Program-made: the position numbers and the translations under genes
In this document: positions 52,397 to 61,254 of the stretch, piece by piece
Numbering within the stretch: position 1 is the stretch's first letter
Layout: the number at the start of each line of letters is the position of its first letter
Notes under the pieces: generated by a model
What the model saw: the letters and a program-made list of their open reading frames with translations, nothing else
Told to the model about the DNA's origin: nothing
The model's database searches: none
DNA from: 62-47 sp044463945
GTDB taxonomy: Bacteria; Pseudomonadota; Alphaproteobacteria; Rhizobiales; Xanthobacteraceae
Reading direction: 5' to 3'
Assembly: GCA_044463945.1 (NCBI GenBank)
Contig: JBIQLW010000017.1
Coordinates: forward strand, 1 to 64,000
Length of the DNA: 64,000 nt

Positions 52397-54532
52397 TCAG
52401 TGCATCATGAAAACCGGAAAGCGGGTGCGTCTGAGCACCTCGTGAGTCACGCCGCCGAAAACCCATTCGAAGATCTGGCCGAAGCGGAAGGCACCCATGA
52501 CGATCGAGTCCGCGCCAACCACCTCGGCCTCGGTGAGAAGGCGCGCCGCGATGTGCTCGCCGCGCCCGGTGCGGACGTGGCGGACGTCTGCGGTGATGCC
52601 GTATCCCCGGAGCGCGCCGACGATCTCGGCACAGTCCTGGTGCGGCGGCGCTTCATCCACGGTGACGATGGTGACGCGGTCGGCCTGACTCAGCCACGGC
52701 ATGGTGTGCATCACCGCCTTGCGGGCCTGCGTGCTGGCCTTCCAGGCGATCAGCATATGTTCGCCCAGAGTCGTTGGCAGGGCGTCCCGGGTCGGTACGA
52801 ACAGGACCGGGCGACCGCTATTGAAGATCGCGGCGTGCAGTGCGTCGGCGGAGTCGAGGTTCCGGGGCTCGGCGATGACGATCAGCGCGGCGTTCCTCAC
52901 CTCGGCCAGGAGCGACGTAGCGACGTCTCCGACGTGCTCCATCCACCGCACCTCGGCGCCGGAGAACGAAAGCCACGTCTCGAACACGCGGCGCGCCTGT
53001 GAGAGCCGCGTCCCGGCGGTTCCTTCGGACAGTTCCCGCATCTGTTGCAGGTCGATCTCCTCGGCGGCGGCGATCAGCCTGTCGGGATCGACGCAGATAT
53101 GCAGCGCCGCGAGCGGGAATATTCTTGCCAGCTCTGTGGCGCGATGGGCGACCGTCAGGTAGCGTAGCGCGGTCGCGGCTTCCTCGATCACAGCAACCAC
53201 ATTCTCGCCGGACGCCTCCGGCCGTGCGGCGGGGCTGGCTGCTTTGCCGGCACCACGAGTACGCACGAAGGGCGAGGCATAGACGCTTGCGCCCGCGACC
53301 TCGCGTTCGATTGCCAGAAGGCGGTTGTACTTGGCAAGCCGCTCCGACCGGCAAGGTGCGCCGGCCTTGATCTGTCCGCCGTTCATGGCGACAGCAAAAT
53401 CCGCAATGAAGGCGTCGTCGGTTTCTCCGGAACGATGCGAGATAATGGTGTTCCACCCCGCCTTGCGGCAGAGATCGATGGCGGCAATAGTTTCGCTCAC
53501 CGTGCCGATCTGGTTGAGCTTGATCAGTACGGCGTTTGTTGTCTTCTCGCGGATACCGCGCGCGATCAGCTTCGGATTGGTGACGTAAAGATCGTCGCCG
53601 ACGATTTGCAGCAAGGAACCGAGGTCCCGTGTCTGGGCCTGAAACGCGCTCCAGTCGTGTTCGCCGAAGCCGTCTTCTATGGAGACGATCGGAAAGCGTC
53701 GGATCCAGTCGGCATAAAGGGCCTGGAGTTGCGTGCCGGTGAGCCGGCCGGCGCCGGACTTCGACAGCGCATAGGCGCCGTCGTGCCAGAACGACGAGGC
53801 GGCGGGGTCCAGCGCCAGCGCGATCTGCTCGCCGGGAATGAAGCCGGCGCGTTCGATTGCCGCGACGATGAGCGTGCAGGCGGCTTCGTTGCTGTCAAGA
53901 TCGGGGGCGAAGCCGCCTTCGTCGCCGACGCCGGTCGCGAGCCCCCTATCGATCAGAAGGGAGCGTAGCGCGTGATAGGTTTCGGCACCCCAGCGCAGCG
54001 CCTCGCGGAACGAGGGCGCGCCGTGCGGGACAATCATGAACTCCTGAAAATCGAGCGTGTTGGCGGCGTGGCGGCCGCCGTTGATGACGTTCATCATCGG
54101 AACGGGAAGGCGATAGGTCGCGCTCGTTGCGAGATAAGCATAGAGCGGCTTGCCGCTGGCACGGGCGGCGGCGCGCGCCACCGCCATCGAGGTGCCGACA
54201 ATGGCATTGGCGCCGAGGCGGGATTTGGATCCGGTGCCGTCGGCGTCGATCAAGAGCCGGTCGATCGCGGCCTGATCGATCGGATCGCGGCCGCGAAGAA
54301 TGTCGGCGATCTCGGCGAGATTAGCGATGGCCTTGAGAACGCCGCGCCCGTCGTAGCGCTGCGGGTCCTCGTCGCGCAATTCGTGCGCCTCGCCTTCGCC
54401 GGTGGATGCCCCGGAGGGCACGGACGCATGAGCGACGATGCCGTCCTCAAGCCGAACCTCGACCCGCATCGTCGGGTAACCTCGCGAGTCGAGTATCTCG
54501 TCTCCGGTGATCGCGATGATCTTCTGCGCCAT
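52397..54532 (-). CDS. eno: enolase fused to universal-stress-protein domains, fluoride-controlled
   Basis: The 711-residue protein begins with a complete enolase (about residues 1-425): SGASTGEGEAHELRDED, PMMNVINGGRHAANTLDFQE, catalytic GDEGGFAPD, metal ligands in ALDPAASSFW, SIEDGFGEHDW and IVGDDLYVTN, Lys in LIKLNQIGT, and SHRSGETDD. Substitutions are seen at HAANTLD (usually HADN) and KAGAPCRSERLAKYNRLL (usually KTGSLSR). The C-terminal 280 residues form one or two Usp-like domains ending ADSIVMGAFRFGQIFEWVFG. Enolase is a classic fluoride target, so this is probably a stress-induced second enolase. RBS GGAGG precedes the ATG. Confidence 0.92.
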   Translation of the reverse strand: MAQKIIAITGDEILDSRGYPTMRVEVRLEDGIVAHASVPSGASTGEGEAHELRDEDPQRYDGRGVLKAIANLAEIADILRGRDPIDQAAIDRLLIDADGTGSKSRLGANAIVGTSMAVARAAARASGKPLYAYLATSATYRLPVPMMNVINGGRHAANTLDFQEFMIVPHGAPSFREALRWGAETYHALRSLLIDRGLATGVGDEGGFAPDLDSNEAACTLIVAAIERAGFIPGEQIALALDPAASSFWHDGAYALSKSGAGRLTGTQLQALYADWIRRFPIVSIEDGFGEHDWSAFQAQTRDLGSLLQIVGDDLYVTNPKLIARGIREKTTNAVLIKLNQIGTVSETIAAIDLCRKAGWNTIISHRSGETDDAFIADFAVAMNGGQIKAGAPCRSERLAKYNRLLAIEREVAGASVYASPFVRTRGAGKAASPAARPEASGENVVAVIEEAATALRYLTVAHRATELARIFPLAALHICVDPDRLIAAAEEIDLQQMRELSEGTAGTRLSQARRVFETWLSFSGAEVRWMEHVGDVATSLLAEVRNAALIVIAEPRNLDSADALHAAIFNSGRPVLFVPTRDALPTTLGEHMLIAWKASTQARKAVMHTMPWLSQADRVTIVTVDEAPPHQDCAEIVGALRGYGITADVRHVRTGRGEHIAARLLTEAEVVGADSIVMGAFRFGQIFEWVFGGVTHEVLRRTRFPVFMMH

Positions 54533-54659
54533 CTCGGTCCTCCATTTTCCTGGTCGTCGCCAAGGTCGGCGGTACGGCAGACCTTGCAGCGGACCCGTGG
54601 ATCGGCTGCCGTGGAAGGAGGAATGTGGGTCGCAACATTCCTACCGCGGCACTGTGCGC

Positions 54660-54705
54660 GGCAGGAGTCATCAGCCTTGCGGCGGTTTCGGGGGACTCCA
54701 TCCCC
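54660..54705 (-). promoter_or_regulatory. fluoride riboswitch 4, enolase gene
   Basis: Leftward GGGGAUGGAGUCCCCC, AAACCGCC, GCAAGGCUGAUGACUCCUGCC is a textbook aptamer. The 3' strand UCCUGCCGCG (54666-54657) can pair with CGCGGUAGGA (54648-54639), 10 bp with one G-U and an 8-nt loop. That strand in turn shares AGGA with a second hairpin, AGGAAUGU/ACAUUCCU. The three helices are mutually exclusive, as in a switch. The 5' leader is about 128 bases after the aptamer. Confidence 0.94.
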
Positions 54706-54714
54706 ATCACATCA

Positions 54715-54743
54715 AGAATAGGCGCGCCGACTTTTCCAGACAA
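54715..54743 (-). promoter_or_regulatory. promoter of the enolase gene
   Basis: Leftward TTGTCT (54743-54738), 17 bp, then TATTCT (54720-54715), nine bases before the aptamer. It lies between the end of the DUF190 gene and the riboswitch, so enolase has its own transcript. Confidence 0.65.
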
Positions 54744-54764
54744 GCCGCGCGGGAAACGCCCGGC

Positions 54765-55109
54765 TCAATGGCGGCTCGTCGGCGTCGTCGTCGCGCCGTA
54801 ACGACGGGCCGGCCACGACACGATGTGACCGCCGGAGACGATGCCGTGGAGCAGGCCGAGCGCCGCCTCGACGACCTTCGGCTCGTCGAAAAACTCGACC
54901 ACCAGCGGCAGATCGACGTTGAGCCGCAGGATATCATCGGCGCGCACCTCGCCGCTGGCGCCGAATCCGGCGATCCCGCGAAACACCGTGACGCCTTGCA
55001 CGGCATGGCGCTCCTGAAGCAGCGTGAGGATTTCCTGCATCAACGTCCTGCGCTTTCCATGATCGGCTTCGCTGAGATAGATGCGCACCATCACGATGTC
55101 GTCGGTCAT
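54765..55109 (-). CDS. DUF190 family protein
   Basis: The 114-residue protein matches DUF190: VMVRIYLSEADHGKRRTLMQ, GVTVFRGIAGFGASGEV, and LPLVVEFFDEPKVVEAAL. The fold resembles PII-like ferredoxin-type proteins. DUF190 genes often accompany crcB, and here the gene follows crcB by 12 bases as the last gene of the fluoride-controlled operon. Its role is unknown; a regulatory partner of the channel is plausible. Confidence 0.9.
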   Translation of the reverse strand: MTDDIVMVRIYLSEADHGKRRTLMQEILTLLQERHAVQGVTVFRGIAGFGASGEVRADDILRLNVDLPLVVEFFDEPKVVEAALGLLHGIVSGGHIVSWPARRYGATTTPTSRH

Positions 55110-55121
55110 GGATAACTCCCG

Positions 55122-55496
55122 TTACAGGTTCCTGGCGATGTAGGCGCCGCCGAACGCGGCGGCGAGGCCGAGGCCGACTGACAGCATCACGTAGAGCGCG
55201 GCCTTGAGAGTTTCCCCGGCCTCGGCAAGCAGCAGCGCCTCCATCTCGAAGGTCGAGAACGTGGTATATCCGCCGATGAACCCGGTGAGGATGCCGGTGC
55301 GCATCGCCGGCGGCAGCGTCAGGCGTTCGAGGGTTTCAACGAACAAAAAGCCCATGATGAAACTTCCCATGATGTTGATGCTCATGGTGGCGTAGGGGAA
55401 GTTGCGGCCGTACACCGCCTGCACCAGGTTGGTCTGCCCGAACCTTGCCCAGCACCCGAGCACGCCGAAAAAAGCAATGGCGATGTAAGTCCACAT
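55122..55496 (-). CDS. crcB: fluoride channel CrcB/Fluc
   Basis: The 124-residue membrane protein has four hydrophobic helices and the Fluc hallmarks GVLGCWARFGQTN, INIMGSFIMGFL and the GFIGGYTTFSTFEMEAL motif carrying the Phe and Thr/Ser residues that line the fluoride pores. Fluc dimers export fluoride down its gradient. The gene lies 22 bases after the last Ehr-type subunit gene and shares its riboswitch-controlled promoter 7 kb upstream. Confidence 0.95.
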   Translation of the reverse strand: MWTYIAIAFFGVLGCWARFGQTNLVQAVYGRNFPYATMSINIMGSFIMGFLFVETLERLTLPPAMRTGILTGFIGGYTTFSTFEMEALLLAEAGETLKAALYVMLSVGLGLAAAFGGAYIARNL

Positions 55497-55518
55497 TCGT
55501 CCGTCTTGTCTCCATTGA

Positions 55519-57495
55519 TCAGAATAGCGTCAGCGTCAGAACCAGAACGAGCAACAGCCCGATCAGGCTTAGGTAGAAATTCAGGTGCCCGGATTGCAGC
55601 AGCCGCAGCTTGCGCGCGATCCCCTGCACGGCGCGCACCGCCGGCTGAAACAGGGTTGGCCCGAAGATCGGCGCGACGTCGTGCTCGAACACCAACCTGC
55701 GGATGAAGTATCCGCCAGCATCGGCATCGCGCTCGGTATCGGCGGTGGGGCGATAGACGAAGCTGTAGAAGGTGCGCATGGCGTTGGAGAACGACAGCGT
55801 CGTGGTCGAGGCGCGCGCCGGATCGGCTGAGAGGCCGCCGTACCAGACCGGAGCGCGGCGAACGCGATAGCGATGGCCTGCGACGATCAGAGCGATCGGT
55901 AGCAGGGCAAGAAGCGGCATCACGACGATCAACAGACTCGGCGAGATGAAGGCGAAGGTGGCGCTCAAGGGGACCAGCAGCGGCCCGTCGTGCATCCGCG
56001 CGGCGACGGCCGCGCCGGCTTGATCCAAGGCCGCGAGGTCGAGAGCATTGAGCCACAGCGGCATCCCGACGCCGAGGGCGAGAACCGAAAGCCCGAGCGC
56101 GCCGACCGCGACGGAGAAAGCGCGCCGGATCGGGGCCGGGCGGTGGGCGTCGCGCGACAGCACGCCGAGGCCGATCACCTTGACGAAGGTCGCGAACGCC
56201 ACCGCCGCGGTGAGCGCGAGGCCGGCCCCGGTCAAAGCGAGCACGAGGCGGCCGCTGATGTGCGGCAGGTCGAAGCTCTGAAACACGGTCTGGAACACGA
56301 ACCATTCGCTGACGAAGCCGGCGGTCGGCGGCATTGCCGCAAGGCTCATGGCCGCGAGCAGCGCGCCGATGCCGAACAGCCAGTGGCTGCCGGCGCCGCC
56401 ATAGGCGATCCTGTAGCTGCCGTTGGCCTCGCGGATCGCGTCGGCGGCGAGAAACAGCGTGCCTTTCGCCAGCGCGTGGCCGGCGAGGTGCAGAAGCGCC
56501 ACGGTCGAGGCGAGGCCGGCGAGATGGTCGAGACGATAGGTCCGGAACAGCATCGCCGCGCCGAGCGCGACGACGGCGATCGCGGCGTTCTCAGCCGATG
56601 AGAAGGCGAGCAGCGCGCGCCAGTCGTCCTGCTGGAAGGCATAGAGGATGGTCAGGATCGCGCTGAAGGTGCCGACCACGACGACGGTCACCGCGAGAGC
56701 CGGGAAGCCATCGGCCGTCTCGCGCGGCAGCCAGTTCATCAGCGCGCGGGCCAGTGCGAAGAAGGCGGCGTTCAGCACGACGCCCGACAGGATGGCGCCG
56801 GAGGCGCCGCTGCCCGATCCGTAGGCGCCGGGAAACCATTCGTAGAACGGCAGAAGGCCGAGCTTGGCGCCGAAGCCCGTGAGCAGCAGCACGCCGACGC
56901 CGATCTGCGTGGCTTGCGACAGCGCAGGTGCCTGCGCCGCGAACAGCGACAGCGACAGGCTCCCGGCGTGGCGGCCGAGCAGGGCGACGGCGAGAAGGAG
57001 TGCGACGGCACCGGCTTCGAGCAGGGCGAGCATGAACAGCACGGTGCGGCCGCGCGCCAGGTGCAGGTTGTCCGACAGCAGCATGATCGCGCCGCCAAGG
57101 CTCATCACCTCCCAGGCGATCAGCAAGGCCGCGCCGTTCTGCAATCCGAATACGCCGAGCGCGCCGAGCAGACTCAGCGCCGCGCCGAACAGCCAGCCGC
57201 GCTGGCCGTCGGCCGAGGGCGAGGCGAATGCGCAGGCGAGGCCGGCGGGCACAAGGCCGAAGCCCATCAGCCACGAGCCTTGCGGCTCGATCCGGAACGT
57301 TACCGTCTCGGCGATCAATTGGCCGGGAAGGGTGACGGCGTGGCTCGCGGCGGGAAGGCCGGTGATGGCCGCCATGACGCCCGCCGCCGCGCCCAGCGCC
57401 AGCGTCAAGCGGCTCAAGGCGAGCGCGCCGCCGAGCCCCAGGATTGCGCCGGCGGCCCACATCAGCGCGGCAAGGGCGAGAAGATGGTTAGCCAC
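55519..57495 (-). CDS. proton-pumping subunit, HyfB/HycC-like (NuoL family), of an Ehr-type complex
   Basis: The 658-residue protein has about 14-16 membrane helices and the antiporter-like core with AWEVMSLGGAIML, GFGAKLGLLPFYEWFPGAYG (about residues 208-227) and SAENAAIAVVALG. The key Lys and Glu residues of proton-translocating NuoL/M/N subunits are in these blocks. The C-terminal extension with further helices matches HyfB/HycC. It overlaps the small-subunit gene by 8 bases. Confidence 0.88.
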   Translation of the reverse strand: MANHLLALAALMWAAGAILGLGGALALSRLTLALGAAAGVMAAITGLPAASHAVTLPGQLIAETVTFRIEPQGSWLMGFGLVPAGLACAFASPSADGQRGWLFGAALSLLGALGVFGLQNGAALLIAWEVMSLGGAIMLLSDNLHLARGRTVLFMLALLEAGAVALLLAVALLGRHAGSLSLSLFAAQAPALSQATQIGVGVLLLTGFGAKLGLLPFYEWFPGAYGSGSGASGAILSGVVLNAAFFALARALMNWLPRETADGFPALAVTVVVVGTFSAILTILYAFQQDDWRALLAFSSAENAAIAVVALGAAMLFRTYRLDHLAGLASTVALLHLAGHALAKGTLFLAADAIREANGSYRIAYGGAGSHWLFGIGALLAAMSLAAMPPTAGFVSEWFVFQTVFQSFDLPHISGRLVLALTGAGLALTAAVAFATFVKVIGLGVLSRDAHRPAPIRRAFSVAVGALGLSVLALGVGMPLWLNALDLAALDQAGAAVAARMHDGPLLVPLSATFAFISPSLLIVVMPLLALLPIALIVAGHRYRVRRAPVWYGGLSADPARASTTTLSFSNAMRTFYSFVYRPTADTERDADAGGYFIRRLVFEHDVAPIFGPTLFQPAVRAVQGIARKLRLLQSGHLNFYLSLIGLLLVLVLTLTLF

Positions 57496-58285
57496 CGATC
57501 CGCCCTCCGCTGACGCGCTGCGGCGCGCGATCGAGAAACATCAGCAGCGCCTCGATGATCGCCGCCGGGTTGGGCGGGCAGCCGGGCAGGTAGACATCGA
57601 CGGGAAGCACGCCGTCGAGGCCGTTGCCGCAGGCATAGTTGCCGCCGGGGAGCCCGCCCGAGACGGCGCAGGTACCCACCGCCATCACCCAGCGTGGCTC
57701 CGGCATGGCGTCGTAGGCGGCTTTCAGCGGTGCGAGCATCGCGCCGGTGACCGGGCCGGTGACCAGCAGCAGATCGGCGAAGCGCGGCGAGGGCGTGAAG
57801 AAGATGCCGAGCCGGTGCAGGTTGTAGAACGGGTTGTTCAGCGCCTGAAGCTCGGACTCGCAGCCGTTGCACGAGCCGGCATCGACATGGCGGATATGCA
57901 GGCTGCGCCGGAACGCCCTGCGGCCCGGCTCATTGCGGCGGTTGAGATGCGCGACAGCGGCGGCGGACCAGATGAGATCGGCGCGCTCGCGCACCCCGAA
58001 AGCCCAGTCCCCCGACGGCGTCATCGCCCGGGTCGGGCAAACCTCGGTGCAAAGCTGGCAGACGATGCAGCGGCCGTAGTCGACCGCGAGTCCGCCGTCG
58101 CGCATCGTGATGGCCTGCGTCGGGCAGACCTTCGCGCAATCCTCGCAGCCGTCGCGGCAGGCATCCGGATCGTAGCGCGGCATTCCGAGCACGCCGTCCT
58201 GGCCGTCATCGCTGCCGTCGTGCGGCCAATCGGTGGTTGCTTTGCCGCTCGCCAGTCCGAACAGGGTCCACAGCGCCATGGGCAA
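57488..58285 (-). CDS. fused ferredoxin and NuoB/HycG-like small subunit
   Basis: The 265-residue protein joins two modules. Residues about 30-75 carry two 4Fe-4S motifs, CRDGCEDCAKVCP and CIVCQLCTEVCP, as in HycF/HyfH. From about residue 130 it is a NuoB/HycG-type subunit with CNGCE, GTCA and LPGCPP, keeping all four cysteines for the proximal cluster. In E. coli hydrogenases these are separate proteins. The start may be the second ATG at 58279. Confidence 0.88.
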   Translation of the reverse strand: MPMALWTLFGLASGKATTDWPHDGSDDGQDGVLGMPRYDPDACRDGCEDCAKVCPTQAITMRDGGLAVDYGRCIVCQLCTEVCPTRAMTPSGDWAFGVRERADLIWSAAAVAHLNRRNEPGRRAFRRSLHIRHVDAGSCNGCESELQALNNPFYNLHRLGIFFTPSPRFADLLLVTGPVTGAMLAPLKAAYDAMPEPRWVMAVGTCAVSGGLPGGNYACGNGLDGVLPVDVYLPGCPPNPAAIIEALLMFLDRAPQRVSGGRIGG

Positions 58286-58288
58286 CTC

Positions 58289-59770
58289 CTATCGATCGCA
58301 CCCGGCCACGGTGAGGCCGAAGCTCGCTTCGTTGATGGCGTAGTCCATCATGTTGGTGTCGCGCACCGTGAACGGGAAAGCGCGCCAGTTCGAGAACGAA
58401 GGCGACTTGATCTTGACGCGCGCGAGACGGCCGTCGCGGCCGATATGCACGGCATAGAACAGCGAGCCGCGCGGACCTTCCGCCCAGCCGAGTCCTTCCG
58501 TCGCGGGCGAAGGATGACAGGCGGCGGCGACCGGCCCCGCTTCGAGCAGGAGCAGGATGCGCTGGCACAGCACGAAGGACGCCTCGACCTCCGCCATGCG
58601 GACGCGCTCGCGCGCATAGGCGTCGCCGTCCGCCAGCACGGCGACGGTGAGCGGCAGGCCGGCATAGCCGGCATAAGGATGATCGCGGCGCAGATCGCGG
58701 TCGAGCCCGGAAGCGCGTTCGATGGGGCCGGTCGCGCCCTGATCGAACGCCACACGCCGGGGCAGCGGCCCGGTGGTGATCAAACGGTCGAGATGGCTTT
58801 CGGAGGCTTCCAGCCGGGCCTCATAAGCGACAAAACGCTCCCGCAGCCGTTCCAACTCATCGCTGAGCCAACGGCCCGGATCGATGTCGCGGCGCAGGCC
58901 GCCGGGCGCCAGCATTCCGCGCAGGAAACGGCTGCCGGTCAGCCGCGCATTGAGTTGCTTGGCCTCTTCTTCCAACAGCTTGCCCTGCGCCTCGCCGACC
59001 TTGAGAGTGGTGGTGTGGCAGAGGTGGCCGAGATAATGGAGGTGGTTGTAGATGCGCTCCATTTCCGTGAGCAGAACCCGCAGCGCCTTCGCCCGTGGCG
59101 GCACCTCGCAACCGGCGGCGCGCTCGATCGCTTCGCAGTAGGCCAGCGCGTGTGCCACCGATCCGACCGCCGAAACCCGCTCCGCGATCACCGCACCGTG
59201 CCGGCAATCGCTGCCTTTGAAGCACGTCTCCATGCCACGGTGCTTGAAGAACAGGCGCGGGTGATAATGAAGGATATGCTCGCCAACATAGAGGAAGGTG
59301 AACTCGACCGATTCGAACACGTCAGCACGGATCGGACCGAACGGCAGATGCTGCACGTCGGCAGCGTCGATAGCCGGCAGGTAAGAACCGTCGCCGCCCG
59401 GTGATGCGCCGTTGAGGAAACGGCCATTGCCATCGCCGTTGAGAGACGCATGGGCGTTGCCGTGAAGAACCAATGGATAGGGCTGCGGATGGCCGGCAAA
59501 GGTCAACCCTTGCAGGTCCATCATCTCGCGCTCGTACCATCCGAGCAGCGGTACGACCGGCGTCAGACTCGGAAGTTCGCGGTGGCCGCTGACGCTCCAC
59601 GCCTCGAAGTCGTGTTCGCCGGGGATCGCGCAGACGTAACGGACCTCGATGCGGTCATCCTCCGCCACCCGCGCATAAGCGAACTGAACGCGCCCACCGC
59701 GCCTCCGCAGCGCCTCGGCGCGCGGGATCAACTCGGCAGGCGATAGCGCCGTGATGCGGATGCCGGTCAT
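58289..59770 (-). CDS. NuoCD/HycE-like large subunit lacking NiFe-site cysteines
   Basis: The 493-residue protein has an N-terminal NuoC-like domain (LTPVVPLLGWYEREMMDLQG) and a NuoD/hydrogenase-large-like domain (ILHYHPRLFFKHRGMETCF). Where NiFe hydrogenases have RxCGxC, it reads ERVSAVGSVAH. Where they have DPCxxC near the end, it reads INEASFGLTVAGCDR. The metal-binding CxxC pairs are thus absent, so it cannot hold a NiFe centre. This fits energy-converting-hydrogenase-related complexes or a complex I-like quinone or other site. Confidence 0.88.
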   Translation of the reverse strand: MTGIRITALSPAELIPRAEALRRRGGRVQFAYARVAEDDRIEVRYVCAIPGEHDFEAWSVSGHRELPSLTPVVPLLGWYEREMMDLQGLTFAGHPQPYPLVLHGNAHASLNGDGNGRFLNGASPGGDGSYLPAIDAADVQHLPFGPIRADVFESVEFTFLYVGEHILHYHPRLFFKHRGMETCFKGSDCRHGAVIAERVSAVGSVAHALAYCEAIERAAGCEVPPRAKALRVLLTEMERIYNHLHYLGHLCHTTTLKVGEAQGKLLEEEAKQLNARLTGSRFLRGMLAPGGLRRDIDPGRWLSDELERLRERFVAYEARLEASESHLDRLITTGPLPRRVAFDQGATGPIERASGLDRDLRRDHPYAGYAGLPLTVAVLADGDAYARERVRMAEVEASFVLCQRILLLLEAGPVAAACHPSPATEGLGWAEGPRGSLFYAVHIGRDGRLARVKIKSPSFSNWRAFPFTVRDTNMMDYAINEASFGLTVAGCDR

Positions 59771-61254
59771 CGCGTCGCTCCCGCTGCGTTGACGGTATCG
59801 AGCGCCCGCGCGATGCCCTGAAAATGCTGCCACAGCGCGTCGGGCCACCACAGGCCCATCACCAGCAGCGGGACCAGCGCGAGCCATATCGGGGCCAGCC
59901 ACCAGCGGCTGATCCGCAGTACCTTGCAGGCGTCGACCTCCCCGTCCTCGAAATACATGATGCGGAAATGATTGAGGAAACCGACGAAGATGACGATCAG
60001 CAGCAGCGTCATTAGCCCGACAAGGGCATATTGCGCGCCCGACAGTCCGGCGCGGATGATGGTCAGTTCGCTGAGGAACAGCGCGAATGGCGGTGCGCCG
60101 GTGATGGCGACCGCACCGGCCAGCCACAACCCGCCGAACACCGGCATTTGCCGCATGATGTGCCTGATGCGGGGAATGCGCTTGGTCTGATAGGCACGCA
60201 TTACCGCGCCGGCGCCGAAAAACATCGCCGATTTGTTGAGGGAATGATTCAGCATGTGATAGAGCGCGCCGGCGACGCCGAGCGGGCCGCCGAAGCCGAA
60301 GCCCAGCGCGATCACCCCCATGTGCTCGACGCTGGAATAGGCCATCAGCCGCTTCACGCTCTTTTGGCGGACGATAAGCAGCGCTGCAACAAGCAGCGAG
60401 AACACGCCCAGCCCGAGCAGCGTGCCGCGCGCCAACCGCGAAATGCCGGCGGCGTCGGCGACCGCGAGATAGCGCACGATGCCAACCATCGCCGTGTTGA
60501 GAAGCGCGCCTGACAATAGCGCCGAAACCGGCGCGGGACCCTCGCTGTGCGCGTCCGGCAGCCAGGTGTGCATCGGCGCGAGGCCGACCTTGGTGCCATA
60601 GCCGATCAGCACCAGCAAAAAGGCCAGCGACGCCAGCGCCGGATTAAGTCGTGGCGCGGCGTCCTGAAGGGTTTTCCACGTCATGTCGTAGCTCGGGCCG
60701 AGCACGAAGGTCCCGCTCCAGTAGAACAGCACAGTGCCGAGCAGCGCGAGGCTGATGCCGGCCGAAACCACGATGATATACTTCCACGCCGCTTCGATGC
60801 TCGCCGCCTCGCGCTCGAAGGCGACGAGAAAGGTGCTGATGAGCGTGGTGAGCTCGATCGCGATCCAGTAAAGGCCCGCGTTGTTCATCATCGGGCCGAC
60901 CAGCGTGGAGAGCGCGAAGCCCGCGAACATCGCGTAGAAACGGTGAAGGCGCTTCTCCTCGCCGAGCATCCGCATGTAGCCGATGGCATAGATCGAGGCG
61001 AGCAGGTAGACGATGGCCGCGCACAGAATGGTCCAGGTTCCGAAGCCGTCGATGATGACGTAGCCGCCGAGGAAGATGACGTCGCCATCGTGGCGGCTCA
61101 GCAGGATTCCGAGGATTGCCGCGAACGAGACGGAGCTCGCCATCAGATTCAGCGCTTCGGCGGCGCGCGGGTGGCGGATCAGCAGGATGAGGACGATGGC
61201 GACGGTGGGCGCAAGCACCAGGGCGAGGGTCAACGATCCGGTCATCGCCGTCAC
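59767..61254 (-). CDS. proton-pumping subunit, HyfF-like (NuoM/N family)
   Basis: The 495-residue protein is a second antiporter-like subunit with YWIAIELTTLISTFLVAFER, GYGTKVGLAPMHTWLPDAHS (about residues 225-244) and KRLMAYSSVEHMGVIALGFG. The conserved Glu and Lys residues for proton transfer are visible. It overlaps the HyfE-like gene by 4 bases and the large-subunit gene by 4. Confidence 0.9.
   Translation of the reverse strand: MTAMTGSLTLALVLAPTVAIVLILLIRHPRAAEALNLMASSVSFAAILGILLSRHDGDVIFLGGYVIIDGFGTWTILCAAIVYLLASIYAIGYMRMLGEEKRLHRFYAMFAGFALSTLVGPMMNNAGLYWIAIELTTLISTFLVAFEREAASIEAAWKYIIVVSAGISLALLGTVLFYWSGTFVLGPSYDMTWKTLQDAAPRLNPALASLAFLLVLIGYGTKVGLAPMHTWLPDAHSEGPAPVSALLSGALLNTAMVGIVRYLAVADAAGISRLARGTLLGLGVFSLLVAALLIVRQKSVKRLMAYSSVEHMGVIALGFGFGGPLGVAGALYHMLNHSLNKSAMFFGAGAVMRAYQTKRIPRIRHIMRQMPVFGGLWLAGAVAITGAPPFALFLSELTIIRAGLSGAQYALVGLMTLLLIVIFVGFLNHFRIMYFEDGEVDACKVLRISRWWLAPIWLALVPLLVMGLWWPDALWQHFQGIARALDTVNAAGATR

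Noticed and set aside
56864..59404. An 846-codon open frame on the plus strand
   Set aside because: It is the antisense of the membrane-complex genes, rich in Arg/Ala/Pro/His with no family motif; the opposite strand has clear homologues and overlapping start/stop signals.
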